A stretch of 64,000 nucleotides of DNA from Mycolicibacter sp. MU0083 (GCF_963378075.1 NZ_OY726394.1:3720001-3784000); one strand, 5' to 3'. Positions 53,508-63,050 are shown, counted from the stretch's first letter. Numbers and translations: made by a program. Notes: generated by a model from the letters alone, not told the origin.

Positions 53508-55290
53508 CGGGTCACCATACCGAGGTGTCGTGTGGGCCGCCGTCGCGCTGATCGCCGCCCAGCTGGTGGTGCGGGCGGTGGTGGCGTTCGGCGGCTACTT
53601 CTACTGGGATGACCTGATCCTGGTCGGCCGGGCCGGCACCCAGGCGCTGTTGTCGCCGTCGTATCTGTTCGACGACCACGACGGCCATGTGATGCCGGGG
53701 GCGTTCCTGGTGGCCGGCGCGCTGACCAAGGTGTGGCCGCTGCAGTGGGCGGCGCCGGCGGTCAGCCTGGTGGTGCTGCAGGCGCTGTTGTCCGGTGCGC
53801 TGCTGCGGGTGCTGTGGGTGATCCTGGGGTGGCGGCCGGTGCTGCTGGTCCCGCTGGCCTTCGCGTTGTGGTCGCCGTTGGGTCTGCCCGCCTTCGCGTG
53901 GTGGTCGGCGGCGCTGAATTCGCTGCCGATGTGCGCGGCGATGGCCTGGGCGTGCGGGGATGCGGTGCTGTTGGTGCGCACCGGGCGGCGGCGCTACGCG
54001 GTGACCGGGACGTTGGCGTTCCTGGGTGGGCTGCTGTTCTTCGAGAAGGCCGCGGTGATCCCGTTCGTGGCGTTCACGGTGATCGCACTGCTGAACTACG
54101 TCTCCGGTTCGCCGGCCGCCGCCGCGGTGCGCGGGGCGTGGCGGTCCGGGGCGCGGATGTGGACGGCGATGCTGGCCGTGACCGCGGGCTGGATCGCGGT
54201 CTACGTGGCGGTGGTCAACCAGAAGCGGTGGACTCTCGACCTGGAGATGACCCGGGAACTGCTGGGGCGCTCGATCACCCACGGGGTGATCCCGAGCCTG
54301 GCCGGGGGGCCCTGGACGTGGGCGCGCTGGGCACCGGCCTCACCGTGGGCGTTGCCGGGCCCGACGGTGACCGTGCTGGGCTGGCTGGTGCTGGTGGGCC
54401 TGCTGGCGGTGTCGCTGGCACGCAAGCACCGGCTGGGGCCGGTGTGGCTGGCCGCGGTCGGCTATGTGGCGGCCTGCCAGGTGCCGATCTATCTGATGCG
54501 GTCCTCGGCGTTCACCGCACTGGAGCTGGCCCAGACCCTGCGCTACCTGGCCGATCTGGTCGTGGTGCTGGCGATGCTGGGCGCCGTCGGGCTGTGCGCC
54601 GGCAACCGGGACTCGTCGCGGTGGCTGGACGCCTCGGGTCGGCGCACCGCGGCGGTCGGCGCGCTGACCGCGTTGTTCACCGCGAGCAGCCTGTACTCGA
54701 CGTCGACGTTTCTGACCTGCTGGCGCGACGACCCGGCGCGGGCCTACCTGCACAACGCCCAACGGGGCCTGGCCGCGGCCCGTGCCGCCTCGGATGCGCC
54801 GATGCTGGATCAGGAGGTGGATCCGCTGGTGCTGCAGCGGGTGGTCTACCCGGAGAACCTGGCCAGCCACCTGTTCGCGTTGGTCGCCGATCGGCCCGAA
54901 TTTTCTTCGGCTACAACGGAATTGCGGATGCTGACCAGCACCGGAACGCTGGCCGACGCCCAGGTGACCTGGGTTCGGACGCTGCTGCCGGGTCCTGTGC
55001 CGCGCTGCGGCTACCTGGTGCAGCCCGAGCAGCCGGCGACCCTGACGCTGGACGGCCCGCTGCTGCCGGCGGATTGGACCGCCGAGATCAACTACCTGGC
55101 CAACGTGGACGGGGCGATGACGCTGGCGCTGTCGGAGGGCCCCGAGGTGCGGGTCCGGGTGCGACCGGGCCTCAACCGGGTCTTCGTGCGACTGCCCGGC
55201 GCCGGTTCGGCGGTGACCGCACGCGCCGACACCGCGGCGCTGTCGGTGTGTATCGCGGTCGGCCCGGTGGGTTACGTCGCGCCGAGGTGA
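53500..55290 (+). CDS. large polytopic membrane protein (Rv3635-like)
   Basis: Envelope protein of 596 residues with roughly 11-13 TM segments and a C-terminal exported domain of about 150 residues. An early FYWDDLILVGRAG with two adjacent Asp residues in the first loop resembles the catalytic loop of GT-C glycosyltransferases, so it may transfer sugars from polyprenyl donors; this is inference. FDDHDGHVMPGAFLVAGALTKVWPL is strongly conserved with Rv3635 as I recall it. GTG at 53500 chosen because it aligns with that protein's start; GTG at 53530 is the alternative. It overlaps the galE1 start by eight bases. Confidence 0.85.
   Translation: MRTGSPYRGVVWAAVALIAAQLVVRAVVAFGGYFYWDDLILVGRAGTQALLSPSYLFDDHDGHVMPGAFLVAGALTKVWPLQWAAPAVSLVVLQALLSGALLRVLWVILGWRPVLLVPLAFALWSPLGLPAFAWWSAALNSLPMCAAMAWACGDAVLLVRTGRRRYAVTGTLAFLGGLLFFEKAAVIPFVAFTVIALLNYVSGSPAAAAVRGAWRSGARMWTAMLAVTAGWIAVYVAVVNQKRWTLDLEMTRELLGRSITHGVIPSLAGGPWTWARWAPASPWALPGPTVTVLGWLVLVGLLAVSLARKHRLGPVWLAAVGYVAACQVPIYLMRSSAFTALELAQTLRYLADLVVVLAMLGAVGLCAGNRDSSRWLDASGRRTAAVGALTALFTASSLYSTSTFLTCWRDDPARAYLHNAQRGLAAARAASDAPMLDQEVDPLVLQRVVYPENLASHLFALVADRPEFSSATTELRMLTSTGTLADAQVTWVRTLLPGPVPRCGYLVQPEQPATLTLDGPLLPADWTAEINYLANVDGAMTLALSEGPEVRVRVRPGLNRVFVRLPGAGSAVTARADTAALSVCIAVGPVGYVAPR
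53514..53519 (-). promoter_or_regulatory. -10 element of galE1
   Basis: TATGGT on the minus strand ends six bases before the GTG of galE1 and lies inside the 5' end of the divergent gene. Confidence 0.45.
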
Positions 55291-55320
55291 CGACGCGCTG
55301 CGCACCCGATCCGCGCTCGG

Positions 55321-55326
55321 TACGTT
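55321..55326 (+). promoter_or_regulatory. possible -10 element of the Pls-like gene
   Basis: TACGTT fits TANNNT and lies eight bases before the GTG at 55335. Weak by itself; supported by the absence of a ribosome binding site. Confidence 0.35.
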
Positions 55327-55334
55327 CTACAGTC

Positions 55335-58300
55335 GTGCCCTCACCGCAAGTCCCCGCGCAGTATCTGCGTGGCTCCTCAGCCGCACAGCCGCGCACCCTG
55401 ATCGACATCCTGCACGAGACCGCCGCCCGCTACCCGGATGCGCCGGCCATCGACGACGGCACCGTGGTGCTGACCTACGCGGAACTGATCGAGGACATCG
55501 ACGACAGCGTGGCCTGGCTGGCCGCCCGCGGGCTGGGCCGCGGCGACCGGATCGGCATCCGGATGCCGTCGGGCAACTACGCGCTGTATGTGGCGATCCT
55601 GTCGGTGCTGGCCGCGGGCGCGGCCTACGTGCCGGTGGACGCCGACGATCCTGCCGAACGCGCCGAGCTGGTCTTCACCGAGGCGCAGGTCGCCGCGGTG
55701 ATCACCGAGCGGGGGTTGACCCGGGGCCCCGGCGCGTCGCGCGGCTGGCGGGCGACGGCGCCGGCGACCACCGACGACGCCTGGATCATCTTCACCTCCG
55801 GCTCCACCGGCACCCCCAAGGGGGTGGCGATCACCCACCGCAATGCGGCGGCCTTCGTCGACGCCGAAGCGCAATTGTTCTTGCAGGACAACCCGATCGG
55901 GCCCGGCGACCGGGTGCTGGCCGGGCTGTCGGTCGCGTTCGACGCATCCTGCGAGGAGATGTGGCTGGCCTGGCGCTACGGCGCCTGCCTGGTGCCGGCA
56001 CCGCGGTCGCTGGTGCGCAGCGGCATGGACCTGGGCCCGTGGCTGGTGGCCCGCGACGTGACCGTGGTGTCCACGGTGCCCACCCTGGCCGCGTTGTGGC
56101 CCGCCGAGGCGCTCGAAGCGGTCCGGTTGCTGATCTTCGGCGGCGAGGCCTGCCCGCCGGAGTTGGCGGCCCGCCTGGCGGTCGACGGCCGCGAAGTCTG
56201 GAACACCTACGGCCCCACCGAGGCCACCGTGGTGGCCTGCGCGGCGCAACTCGACGGCACCGGCCCGGTTCGGATCGGGCTGCCGCTGTTGGGCTGGGAC
56301 CTGGCGGTACTCGGCGCCGACGGCACACCGGTCGAGGTCGGCGAGGTCGGCGAGCTGGTGATCGGCGGCGTCGGCCTGGGCCGCTACCTGGACCCCGACC
56401 GGGATGCCGAGAAGTACGCGCCGCTGCCCGAACTGGACTGGCCGCGGGCCTACCGCAGCGGGGACCTGGTCCGGCTGGAACCCGACGGGCTGCTGTTCTG
56501 CGGTCGCGCCGACGATCAGGTCAAGGTCGGCGGCCGGCGCATCGAGCTCGGCGAGGTCGACACCGCGCTGGTGACCCTACCCGGGGTGAGCGGCGGCGCC
56601 GCCGCGGTGCGCACCAGCGCCGGCGGATCCCCGCTGCTGGTCGGCTATCTGGTCAGTGCCGACCCGGATTTCGATCTGGCGGCGGCCCGCACCGAGTTGG
56701 GCCGGCGCCTGCCCGCCGCGCTGGTCCCCCGGCTGGTGCTGGTCGACGAGCTGCCCACCCGCACCTCGGGCAAGGTGGACCGGGATGCACTGCCGTGGCC
56801 GGTGGGGCCCGAACCGGGCGGACCGGGACTGGCCGGCGACGGCCCGGACAGCACGCTGGGCTGGCTGGCCGGGCTCTGGCGTGATGTGCTGGGCGCCCCG
56901 GTCGATGACGAGCAGGCCGACTTCTTCGCCCTGGGCGGCGGATCGCTGCAGGCCGCGCAACTGGTGGCCGTGTTGCGGACGCGCTACCCGCAGACCACCG
57001 TCGCCCAGCTCTACGACCGGCCCCGGCTGGGTTCGCTGGCCGCGTTCCTCGACGACATGGGCTGCAGCGACCCCGACGCGCCGGCCGCCTCCCGGACGGT
57101 CGCACCCACCCCGCGGCTGATGCAGGCCGCGCAGGTGGCGTTGTCGGTGCCGCTGGCCACGTTGACCGGACTGCAGTGGGTGACCTGGCTGGCGCTGATC
57201 AACAACACGGTGGCCACCGTGCATCCGTTGCCCTGGCTGGTGCGGCTCGACTGGTGGTGGGTGATCGCGGCGTTCGTCCTGTTCGTCACCCCGCTGGGGC
57301 GGATGGGCATCGCGGCGTTGAGTGCGCGCGCGCTGCTGTCCGGTCTGCAACCGGGCACCTACCGCCGGGGTGGCCCCGAGCATCTGCGGGTTTGGATCGC
57401 CGAGCGGTTGGCCACCGCCAGCGGCGCCGAGAATCTGTCCGGAGCGCCGTGGCTGGTGTACTATGCGCGGGCGCTGGGTAACAAGATCGGGCAGGGCGTG
57501 GATCTGCACTCCGCCCCGCCGGTGACCGGCATGCTGACGCTGGGCCACCGCTGCTCGATCGAACCGGAGGTGGACCTGAGCGGGCACTGGATCGACGGCG
57601 ACGAGTTCCACGTCGGCCGGATCGAGGTCGGCAACGACGCCACCATCGGTGCCCGCACCACGCTGCTGCCGGGCGCTTCGGTGGGCAAGGACGCCGACGT
57701 CGCACCCGGCTCCGGGGTGGTCGGCGAGGTGAAGAAGGGGCAGTACTGGACCGGCTCACCGGCGACGAAAACCGGTAAGGCACGCCACCCCTGGCCGGAT
57801 CACCGACCGCCGCCCCGCCCGGTGTGGGCGGTCATCTACGGCGTGACTTCGCTGCTGCTCGCCGGCCTGCCGCTGGCGGCACTGAGTGCGGGCCTGGCGG
57901 TGGTGGGCTGGGCGGTGCGCGACTGCGCGACCCTGGCCGAGGCATTGCTGCCGGCGGCATTGGCCGTCGCGCCGGCGGCGCTGGTCGCGATGGCCTGCTA
58001 TGCGGCGTTGACCGTGCTCGGGGTGCGGTTGCTGTCGATCGGGCTGCGCGACGGCTACCACCCGGTGCGCAGTCGGGTGGGCTGGCAGCTGTGGGCCACC
58101 GAACGGCTGATGGACGCCGCACGCGACTACCTGTTCCCGGTGTACGCCAGCCTGATCACCCCGTGGTGGCTTCGGCTGCTGGGCGCGAAGGTCGGGCGGG
58201 GCACCGAGATCTCGACGGCACTGCTGATCCCGAAATACACCGAGATCGCCGACGGCGCCTTTTTGGCCGATGACACCATGGTGGCCTCCTACGAACTGGG

Positions 58301-59255
58301 CGGCGGCTGGATCCACGTCGCACCGGCGACCATCGGCAAACGCGCGTTCCTGGGCAATTCCGGGATCACCCAGCCGGGCCGGCGGGTGCCGGACAACGCC
58401 TTGGTCGCGGTGTTGTCCACCGCGCCACGCAAAGCCAAGAACGGTTCGTCGTGGCTGGGCAGCCCGCCGGTGCGGCTGCGGCGCAAGGCGGCCGACCTCG
58501 ACGCCGAGCGGACCTTCCAGCCCCCGCTGCGGCTGAAGGTGATGCGCGGGGTCATGGAGACGTTCCGGTTGATCCCGGTCATGGTGACTTTCGCGATCGG
58601 GATCTCGGTGCTGGCCGCATTGCAGTGGGGGGCGACACGGTTCGGCTACGGCCTCACGGCACTGGCGAGCGGCGTGGCGCTGCTGGCTGCGGGCGCGGTG
58701 GCCGGCGGCATCGCGGTGCTGGCGAAATGGCTTGCGGTAGGACGGATCCGGGCCACCGAACGCCCGCTGTGGTCGTCGTTCGTGTGGCGCAACGAAGTCG
58801 CCGACACCTTCGTCGAGACCGTGGCCGCACCCTGGTTCGCCCGGGCGGCCACCGGCACGCCGGTGATGAACCTGTGGCTGCGGGCCCTGGGTGCCGACAT
58901 CGGCCGGGGCGTGTGGTGCGAGACGTACTGGCTACCCGAAGCCGACCTGGTGACGCTGGCCGACGGCGCGACCGTCAACCGCGGCTGCGTGGTGCAGACC
59001 CACCTGTTCCACGACCGGATCATGCAGATGGACACCGTCACCCTCGAGGCGGGCACCACCCTGGGGCCCAACTGCGTGGCGCTGCCGGCGTCCCGGCTGG
59101 GCACCGGCGCCACCGTCGGGCCGGCCTCGCTGGTGATGCGGGGCGACGAGGTGCCCGCGGGAACCCGCTGGCAGGGCAACCCGATCGCGCCGTGGCCGGT
59201 GCCGGGCAAGAAGCGCCGGGCCTCGGCCTCATCGAGTCAGGAGCCCGCGGCGTGA
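55335..59255 (+). CDS. Pls/PosA-type nonribosomal peptide synthetase-like membrane protein
   Basis: A 1306-residue fusion. Residues 1-500 are an adenylation domain (TSGSTGTPKG at 154, YGPTEAT at 292, YRSGDLVRLEPDGLLFCGRADDQVKVGGRRIELGE, and SGKVDRDALP with the catalytic Lys). A thiolation domain follows with Ser537 in LGGGSLQ. The rest has about six TM helices and three left-handed beta-helix (hexapeptide-acyltransferase-like) segments near 745-810, 950-1040 and 1185-1290. This is the architecture of epsilon-poly-lysine synthase. No condensation or thioesterase domain. The third selectivity residue by alignment to PheA is Glu207 (FDASCEEMW), which hints at a cationic amino acid. Coupled to an M1 peptidase by GTGA. 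Confidence 0.88.
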   Translation: MPSPQVPAQYLRGSSAAQPRTLIDILHETAARYPDAPAIDDGTVVLTYAELIEDIDDSVAWLAARGLGRGDRIGIRMPSGNYALYVAILSVLAAGAAYVPVDADDPAERAELVFTEAQVAAVITERGLTRGPGASRGWRATAPATTDDAWIIFTSGSTGTPKGVAITHRNAAAFVDAEAQLFLQDNPIGPGDRVLAGLSVAFDASCEEMWLAWRYGACLVPAPRSLVRSGMDLGPWLVARDVTVVSTVPTLAALWPAEALEAVRLLIFGGEACPPELAARLAVDGREVWNTYGPTEATVVACAAQLDGTGPVRIGLPLLGWDLAVLGADGTPVEVGEVGELVIGGVGLGRYLDPDRDAEKYAPLPELDWPRAYRSGDLVRLEPDGLLFCGRADDQVKVGGRRIELGEVDTALVTLPGVSGGAAAVRTSAGGSPLLVGYLVSADPDFDLAAARTELGRRLPAALVPRLVLVDELPTRTSGKVDRDALPWPVGPEPGGPGLAGDGPDSTLGWLAGLWRDVLGAPVDDEQADFFALGGGSLQAAQLVAVLRTRYPQTTVAQLYDRPRLGSLAAFLDDMGCSDPDAPAASRTVAPTPRLMQAAQVALSVPLATLTGLQWVTWLALINNTVATVHPLPWLVRLDWWWVIAAFVLFVTPLGRMGIAALSARALLSGLQPGTYRRGGPEHLRVWIAERLATASGAENLSGAPWLVYYARALGNKIGQGVDLHSAPPVTGMLTLGHRCSIEPEVDLSGHWIDGDEFHVGRIEVGNDATIGARTTLLPGASVGKDADVAPGSGVVGEVKKGQYWTGSPATKTGKARHPWPDHRPPPRPVWAVIYGVTSLLLAGLPLAALSAGLAVVGWAVRDCATLAEALLPAALAVAPAALVAMACYAALTVLGVRLLSIGLRDGYHPVRSRVGWQLWATERLMDAARDYLFPVYASLITPWWLRLLGAKVGRGTEISTALLIPKYTEIADGAFLADDTMVASYELGGGWIHVAPATIGKRAFLGNSGITQPGRRVPDNALVAVLSTAPRKAKNGSSWLGSPPVRLRRKAADLDAERTFQPPLRLKVMRGVMETFRLIPVMVTFAIGISVLAALQWGATRFGYGLTALASGVALLAAGAVAGGIAVLAKWLAVGRIRATERPLWSSFVWRNEVADTFVETVAAPWFARAATGTPVMNLWLRALGADIGRGVWCETYWLPEADLVTLADGATVNRGCVVQTHLFHDRIMQMDTVTLEAGTTLGPNCVALPASRLGTGATVGPASLVMRGDEVPAGTRWQGNPIAPWPVPGKKRRASASSSQEPAA

Positions 59256-60598
59256 GCAAACCCACCAAGGCGCCGGCGAAAGCGGCCGTGGAGTCCGTGC
59301 CCGTCGTCGACCCGTATCTGCCGGGCAGCGGCAACACCGGTTACCGGGTCTCGCGCTACGAGTTGGCCCTGGAATACAAGGTCAGCAGCAACCGGCTGTC
59401 GGGCACGGCGACCATCACCGCGGTCACGGTGACCGCACTGCGTCAGCTCACCCTGGATCTCGCCGGCACCCTGTCGGTCGCCAAGGTCTGGGTCAACGGC
59501 CGCCCGCCGACGCGGTTCGCCACCACCGCGGACAAGCTGCGGATCACGCTGGCCGCCGAGGTGCCCCCCGGCGCTGCGCTGGTGATCGCGATCCGCTACT
59601 CGGGGTCACCGCGCCCCAGCGAAACACTGTGGGGCGAGGTGGGTTTCGAGGAGCTGACCGACGGGGCGCTGGTGTCGGGTCAACCGAACGGCGCACCGTC
59701 GTGGTTCCCCTGCGACGACCATCCCTACGCCAAGGCCAGCTACCGTATCGAGCTCAGCACCGACAGCCCGTACTACGCCCTGGCCAACGGCGAACTGGTG
59801 TCGCGGCGGACCCGGGCGTCACGCACCACCTGGGTCTACGAACAGCCCGAACCCACCCCGACCTATCTGGTCACCCTGCAGATCGGCCGGTACGAGTCGC
59901 GTCGGGTGCCCGGGTCGGCGGTGCCCATCCAGGCGGTGCTGCCCGCCCGACTGACCGATGAATTCGACCGGGACTTCGCCGATCAGGCGCAGATGATGGA
60001 ATTGTTCGTGCGGCTGTTCGGCCCCTACCCGTTGGCCGCCGGGTACACCGTGGCGATCACCGACGACAACCTGGAGATACCCCTGGAGGCACAGGGGATT
60101 TCGATCTTCGGCGCCAACCACTGCGACGGCACCGGCCGATCGACCAGGCTGATCGCCCACGAGTTGGCACACCAGTGGTTCGGCAACAGTGTGACCCTGC
60201 GGCGCTGGAGTGACATCTGGCTGCACGAGGGGTTCGCCTGCTACGCGGAATGGCTGTGGTCACAGCATTCCGGCGGCCCGAGCGCCGATGAACTGGCGCG
60301 CCGCTACCACCAGCGGCTCGCCGGTCTGCCCCAGGATCTGCTGTTGGCCGATCCCGGGCCGGCCGACATGTTCGACGACCGGGTCTACAAGCGCGGCGCG
60401 ATCACCCTGCACGTGCTGCGCGGCCGGTTGGGCGACGACGCCTTCTTCGCACTGCTGCGCGACTGGACGTCGCGTCATCGCCACAGCAACGCCGGCACCG
60501 AGGACTTCACCGCGCTGGCCGCCGGCTACACAGGCGAGTCCCTGCAGCCGTTGTGGCAGGCCTGGCTGTACTCGACCGCGCTGCCCGCACTGGATTAG
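59252..60598 (+). CDS. M1-family metallopeptidase
   Basis: Zinc aminopeptidase-like protein of 448 residues, about half the length of PepN. It has an N-terminal beta-sandwich domain (YELALEYKVSSNRLSGTATITAVTVTALRQLTLDL) and the catalytic HELAH at 303-307 with the third ligand Glu326 (HExxH-x18-E, in WLHEGFACYAEW). The usual GAMEN exopeptidase loop reads PLEAQ, a known M1 variant. No signal peptide, so cytosolic. The GTG start overlaps the Pls-like synthetase stop by four bases, implying a shared pathway: processing the peptide or its precursor. The 121 bases downstream contain the cysK promoter region. Confidence 0.9.
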   Translation: MSKPTKAPAKAAVESVPVVDPYLPGSGNTGYRVSRYELALEYKVSSNRLSGTATITAVTVTALRQLTLDLAGTLSVAKVWVNGRPPTRFATTADKLRITLAAEVPPGAALVIAIRYSGSPRPSETLWGEVGFEELTDGALVSGQPNGAPSWFPCDDHPYAKASYRIELSTDSPYYALANGELVSRRTRASRTTWVYEQPEPTPTYLVTLQIGRYESRRVPGSAVPIQAVLPARLTDEFDRDFADQAQMMELFVRLFGPYPLAAGYTVAITDDNLEIPLEAQGISIFGANHCDGTGRSTRLIAHELAHQWFGNSVTLRRWSDIWLHEGFACYAEWLWSQHSGGPSADELARRYHQRLAGLPQDLLLADPGPADMFDDRVYKRGAITLHVLRGRLGDDAFFALLRDWTSRHRHSNAGTEDFTALAAGYTGESLQPLWQAWLYSTALPALD

Positions 60599-60719
60599 GC
60601 GGACCTATCGGTGTGCAGAGCAGCGCGTCGTGGCAGGGTAGTAGCAACATGATCGCCGACGTCACCGCGCAACACGCGCTGCATCACGCCCCGCCCGAGA
60701 CGGTAGGAAAGGTCGATTG

Positions 60720-61655
60720 ATGGGCAGGATCTACGACAACGTCACCGAACTGATCGGGCACACCCCCCTGGTGCGGCTGAACCGGCTGACCGAGGGCTTG
60801 GGCGCGCAGGTCGCGGCCAAACTCGAGTTCTACAACCCGGCCAACAGCGTCAAGGACCGGATCGGCGTCGCGATCATCGACGCCGCCGAGAAATCCGGCC
60901 AGTTGCGCCCGGGCGGCACCATCGTCGAGGCCACCAGCGGAAACACCGGTATCGCGCTGGCGATGGTCGGCGCGGCGCGCGGCTACAAGGTGATCCTGAC
61001 CATGCCCGACACCATGTCCACCGAGCGGCGGGTGATGCTGCGGGCCTACGGCGCGGAGATCGTGCTGACGCCGGGCTCCGAGGGCATGGCCGGTGCGGTG
61101 GCCAAGGCCCGCCAGATCGTCGCCGACACCGACAACGCGCTGTCGGCAGACCAGTTCGCCAACCCGGCGAACCCGGCCATCCACCAGCAGACCACCGGCG
61201 AGGAGATCTGGGCCGACACCGACGGCGCAGTGGACATCTTCGTCGCCGGTATCGGCACCGGCGGCACCCTGACCGGTGTGGCGCACGCCCTCAAGGCGCA
61301 CAAGCCCGGCGTGCGGATCGTGGGCGTGGAACCGAAGGATTCGGCGATCCTGCACGGCGCCGACCCCGGTCCGCACAAGATCCAGGGCCTGGGCGCCAAC
61401 TTCGTGCCCGAGGTGCTCGACCGGGACTGCTACGACGAGATCATCGACGCCCAGTTCGAAGACGCCATCCGGGTGGCCCGCGCATTGGGCACCGAGGAGG
61501 GCATCCTCGGCGGGATCTCCGCGGGCGCCAACGTCTGGGCGGCCCTGGAGTTGGCCAAACGCCCCGAGAACGCCGGGAAGCTGATCGTGGTGGTGATCCC
61601 GGACTTCGGCGAGCGCTACATCTCGACCGCACTGTTCGAGCACATCCGGGGATAG
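60720..61655 (+). CDS. cysK: O-acetylserine sulfhydrylase (cysteine synthase)
   Basis: PLP enzyme making cysteine from O-acetylserine and sulfide, 311 residues. The PLP lysine lies in NPANSVKDRIG; TSGNTGIALAMVGAARGYK is the substrate loop; GTGGTLTGVA is the phosphate cup. The ATG at 60720 has AGGAAAGG seven bases before it; a TTG one codon upstream is not preferred. Matches CysK1 (Rv2334 in M. tuberculosis), where cysE also follows; the cysK-cysE pair is therefore at a different chromosomal place from M. tuberculosis. Confidence 0.96.
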   Translation: MGRIYDNVTELIGHTPLVRLNRLTEGLGAQVAAKLEFYNPANSVKDRIGVAIIDAAEKSGQLRPGGTIVEATSGNTGIALAMVGAARGYKVILTMPDTMSTERRVMLRAYGAEIVLTPGSEGMAGAVAKARQIVADTDNALSADQFANPANPAIHQQTTGEEIWADTDGAVDIFVAGIGTGGTLTGVAHALKAHKPGVRIVGVEPKDSAILHGADPGPHKIQGLGANFVPEVLDRDCYDEIIDAQFEDAIRVARALGTEEGILGGISAGANVWAALELAKRPENAGKLIVVVIPDFGERYISTALFEHIRG

Positions 61656-61662
61656 CCGCCGC

Positions 61663-62247
61663 ATGGGTATCCTCTCGACGCTGCGCGAGGATCTGCGCAA
61701 CGCGCGCAATCACGACCCGGCCGCCCGGGGCGATCTGGAGAACGCACTGGTCTATTCGGGCCTGCACGCCATCTGGTCGCATCGCGTCGCACACCGACTG
61801 TGGGCACGGCCGGCGCTGCGCGGGGTGGCCCGGGTACTGGCACAGGCCACCCGGTTCGCCACCGGCGTGGAGATCCACCCGGGTGCCACCATCGGCCGGC
61901 GGTTCTTCATCGACCACGGGATGGGTGTGGTGATCGGTGAGACCACCGAGATCGGCGACGACGTGATGGTCTATCACGGGGTGACGCTGGGCGGGCGGTC
62001 ACTGGACCACGGCAAGCGGCACCCGACGATCGGCAACGGAGTCACCGTCGGCGCCGGCGCAAAGGTGCTGGGCCCCATCACCGTCGGCGACGGCAGTGCC
62101 ATCGGCGCCAATGCCGTTGTCACCCAGAATGTTCCGGCGGACTGCATCGCCACCGGCATTCCGGCCGCGGTGCGGCACCGCACCGCCAAGCAGCGCGAGC
62201 CGCTGGTGGACCCGACCAGCTACATCGACCCGGCGATGTACATCTGA
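61663..62247 (+). CDS. cysE: serine O-acetyltransferase
   Basis: Acetylates serine to supply CysK. The 194-residue product has a short helical N-terminus and a left-handed beta-helix: VEIHPGATIGRRFFIDHGMGVVIGETTEIGDDVMVYHGVTLGG, with catalytic His residues, then NAVVTQNVPADCIATGIPA. The C-terminal tail ends DPAMYI; the terminal Ile is what CysK binds in the cysteine synthase complex. Seven bases separate it from cysK. Shorter than M. tuberculosis CysE (229), the difference being at the C-terminus. Confidence 0.95.
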   Translation: MGILSTLREDLRNARNHDPAARGDLENALVYSGLHAIWSHRVAHRLWARPALRGVARVLAQATRFATGVEIHPGATIGRRFFIDHGMGVVIGETTEIGDDVMVYHGVTLGGRSLDHGKRHPTIGNGVTVGAGAKVLGPITVGDGSAIGANAVVTQNVPADCIATGIPAAVRHRTAKQREPLVDPTSYIDPAMYI

Positions 62248-62254
62248 GGGTTGC

Positions 62255-63043
62255 TCAGGACCGCGGCCGGGCGGCGATGACGTAGTCGTGGCCGTGTCGC
62301 AGGCCGGCTTCGCGGAAGTAGACCGCCAGCGCCCGCAGCCGTAGTTCTTCGACATAGCGGAGCATCGAGCCGGCGAGGTCGGTAGAGCCGAAGCGCTGCA
62401 GCCTTCTTCGGCACATGTCGAGTTGGCCGTTGATGTGGCGCGGGCCGTAGCGGATCGGGAAACGCCGGCTCTCCACCACCTCGAAGCCCGCCTGTTCGAG
62501 GTGCCGCAGCATCCATTCCAGGGGGTACTCCCGATACGGCCGCTCACCGGCCAACAACAGACACGCGTCGCGGACCCGGCCGATCTCCCAGATGATGCGG
62601 CCGCTTTCGGTCTCGGGTCGGTACGGGACATAGGGTTCCAGGCCGGTGACGTAGAGCCGGCCGTCGTCGGCGACCAGGGGACGAAGCCTTTCGAATGCCC
62701 GGTCCTGCCAGTACGGGGCAAAACCCTCGATGGCGCCGACGAGGTAGTCGACCAGTACGGTGTCGAAGGTTTCGCCGGCCAGCAGGTCGTCGTCGATCCA
62801 ATTACCCACCAACAACCGGTCTTGCGGCCGGATCGCCTCGCCCAGCGCGGCACGTACCGAGTCGGCCATGCCGGGTGCCGCGGTGATCGCCGTCCAACTG
62901 TCGGTCGGCAACGTCCGGATCCATTGCAGCGACTTCACGCCGGCGCCGGCATCGAGCATGCTGCCCCAGGGCCGGTCGCCGTGCAGGGATGCGATATAGC
63001 CGAACAGCGCTGAGACGTGCGGCGGTTTGGCGTCGGGGACCAT
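62255..63043 (-). CDS. SAM-dependent methyltransferase-like protein under a Zur-like box
   Basis: A 262-residue protein with a class I methyltransferase-like fold: GSMLDAGAGVKSLQWI is the SAM-binding motif I, FDTVLVDYLVGAIEGFAPYWQDRAFERLRPLVADDGRLYVTGLEPY covers motifs II-III. Substrate unknown; I cannot name a subfamily. The ATG at 63043 lies seven bases after a TACCCT -10 box, so the message is probably leaderless. A zinc-regulator-type box covers the -35 region. It converges on cysE with seven bases between stop codons. Confidence 0.8.
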   Translation of the reverse strand: MVPDAKPPHVSALFGYIASLHGDRPWGSMLDAGAGVKSLQWIRTLPTDSWTAITAAPGMADSVRAALGEAIRPQDRLLVGNWIDDDLLAGETFDTVLVDYLVGAIEGFAPYWQDRAFERLRPLVADDGRLYVTGLEPYVPYRPETESGRIIWEIGRVRDACLLLAGERPYREYPLEWMLRHLEQAGFEVVESRRFPIRYGPRHINGQLDMCRRRLQRFGSTDLAGSMLRYVEELRLRALAVYFREAGLRHGHDYVIAARPRS

Positions 63044-63050
63044 CGGGGTC

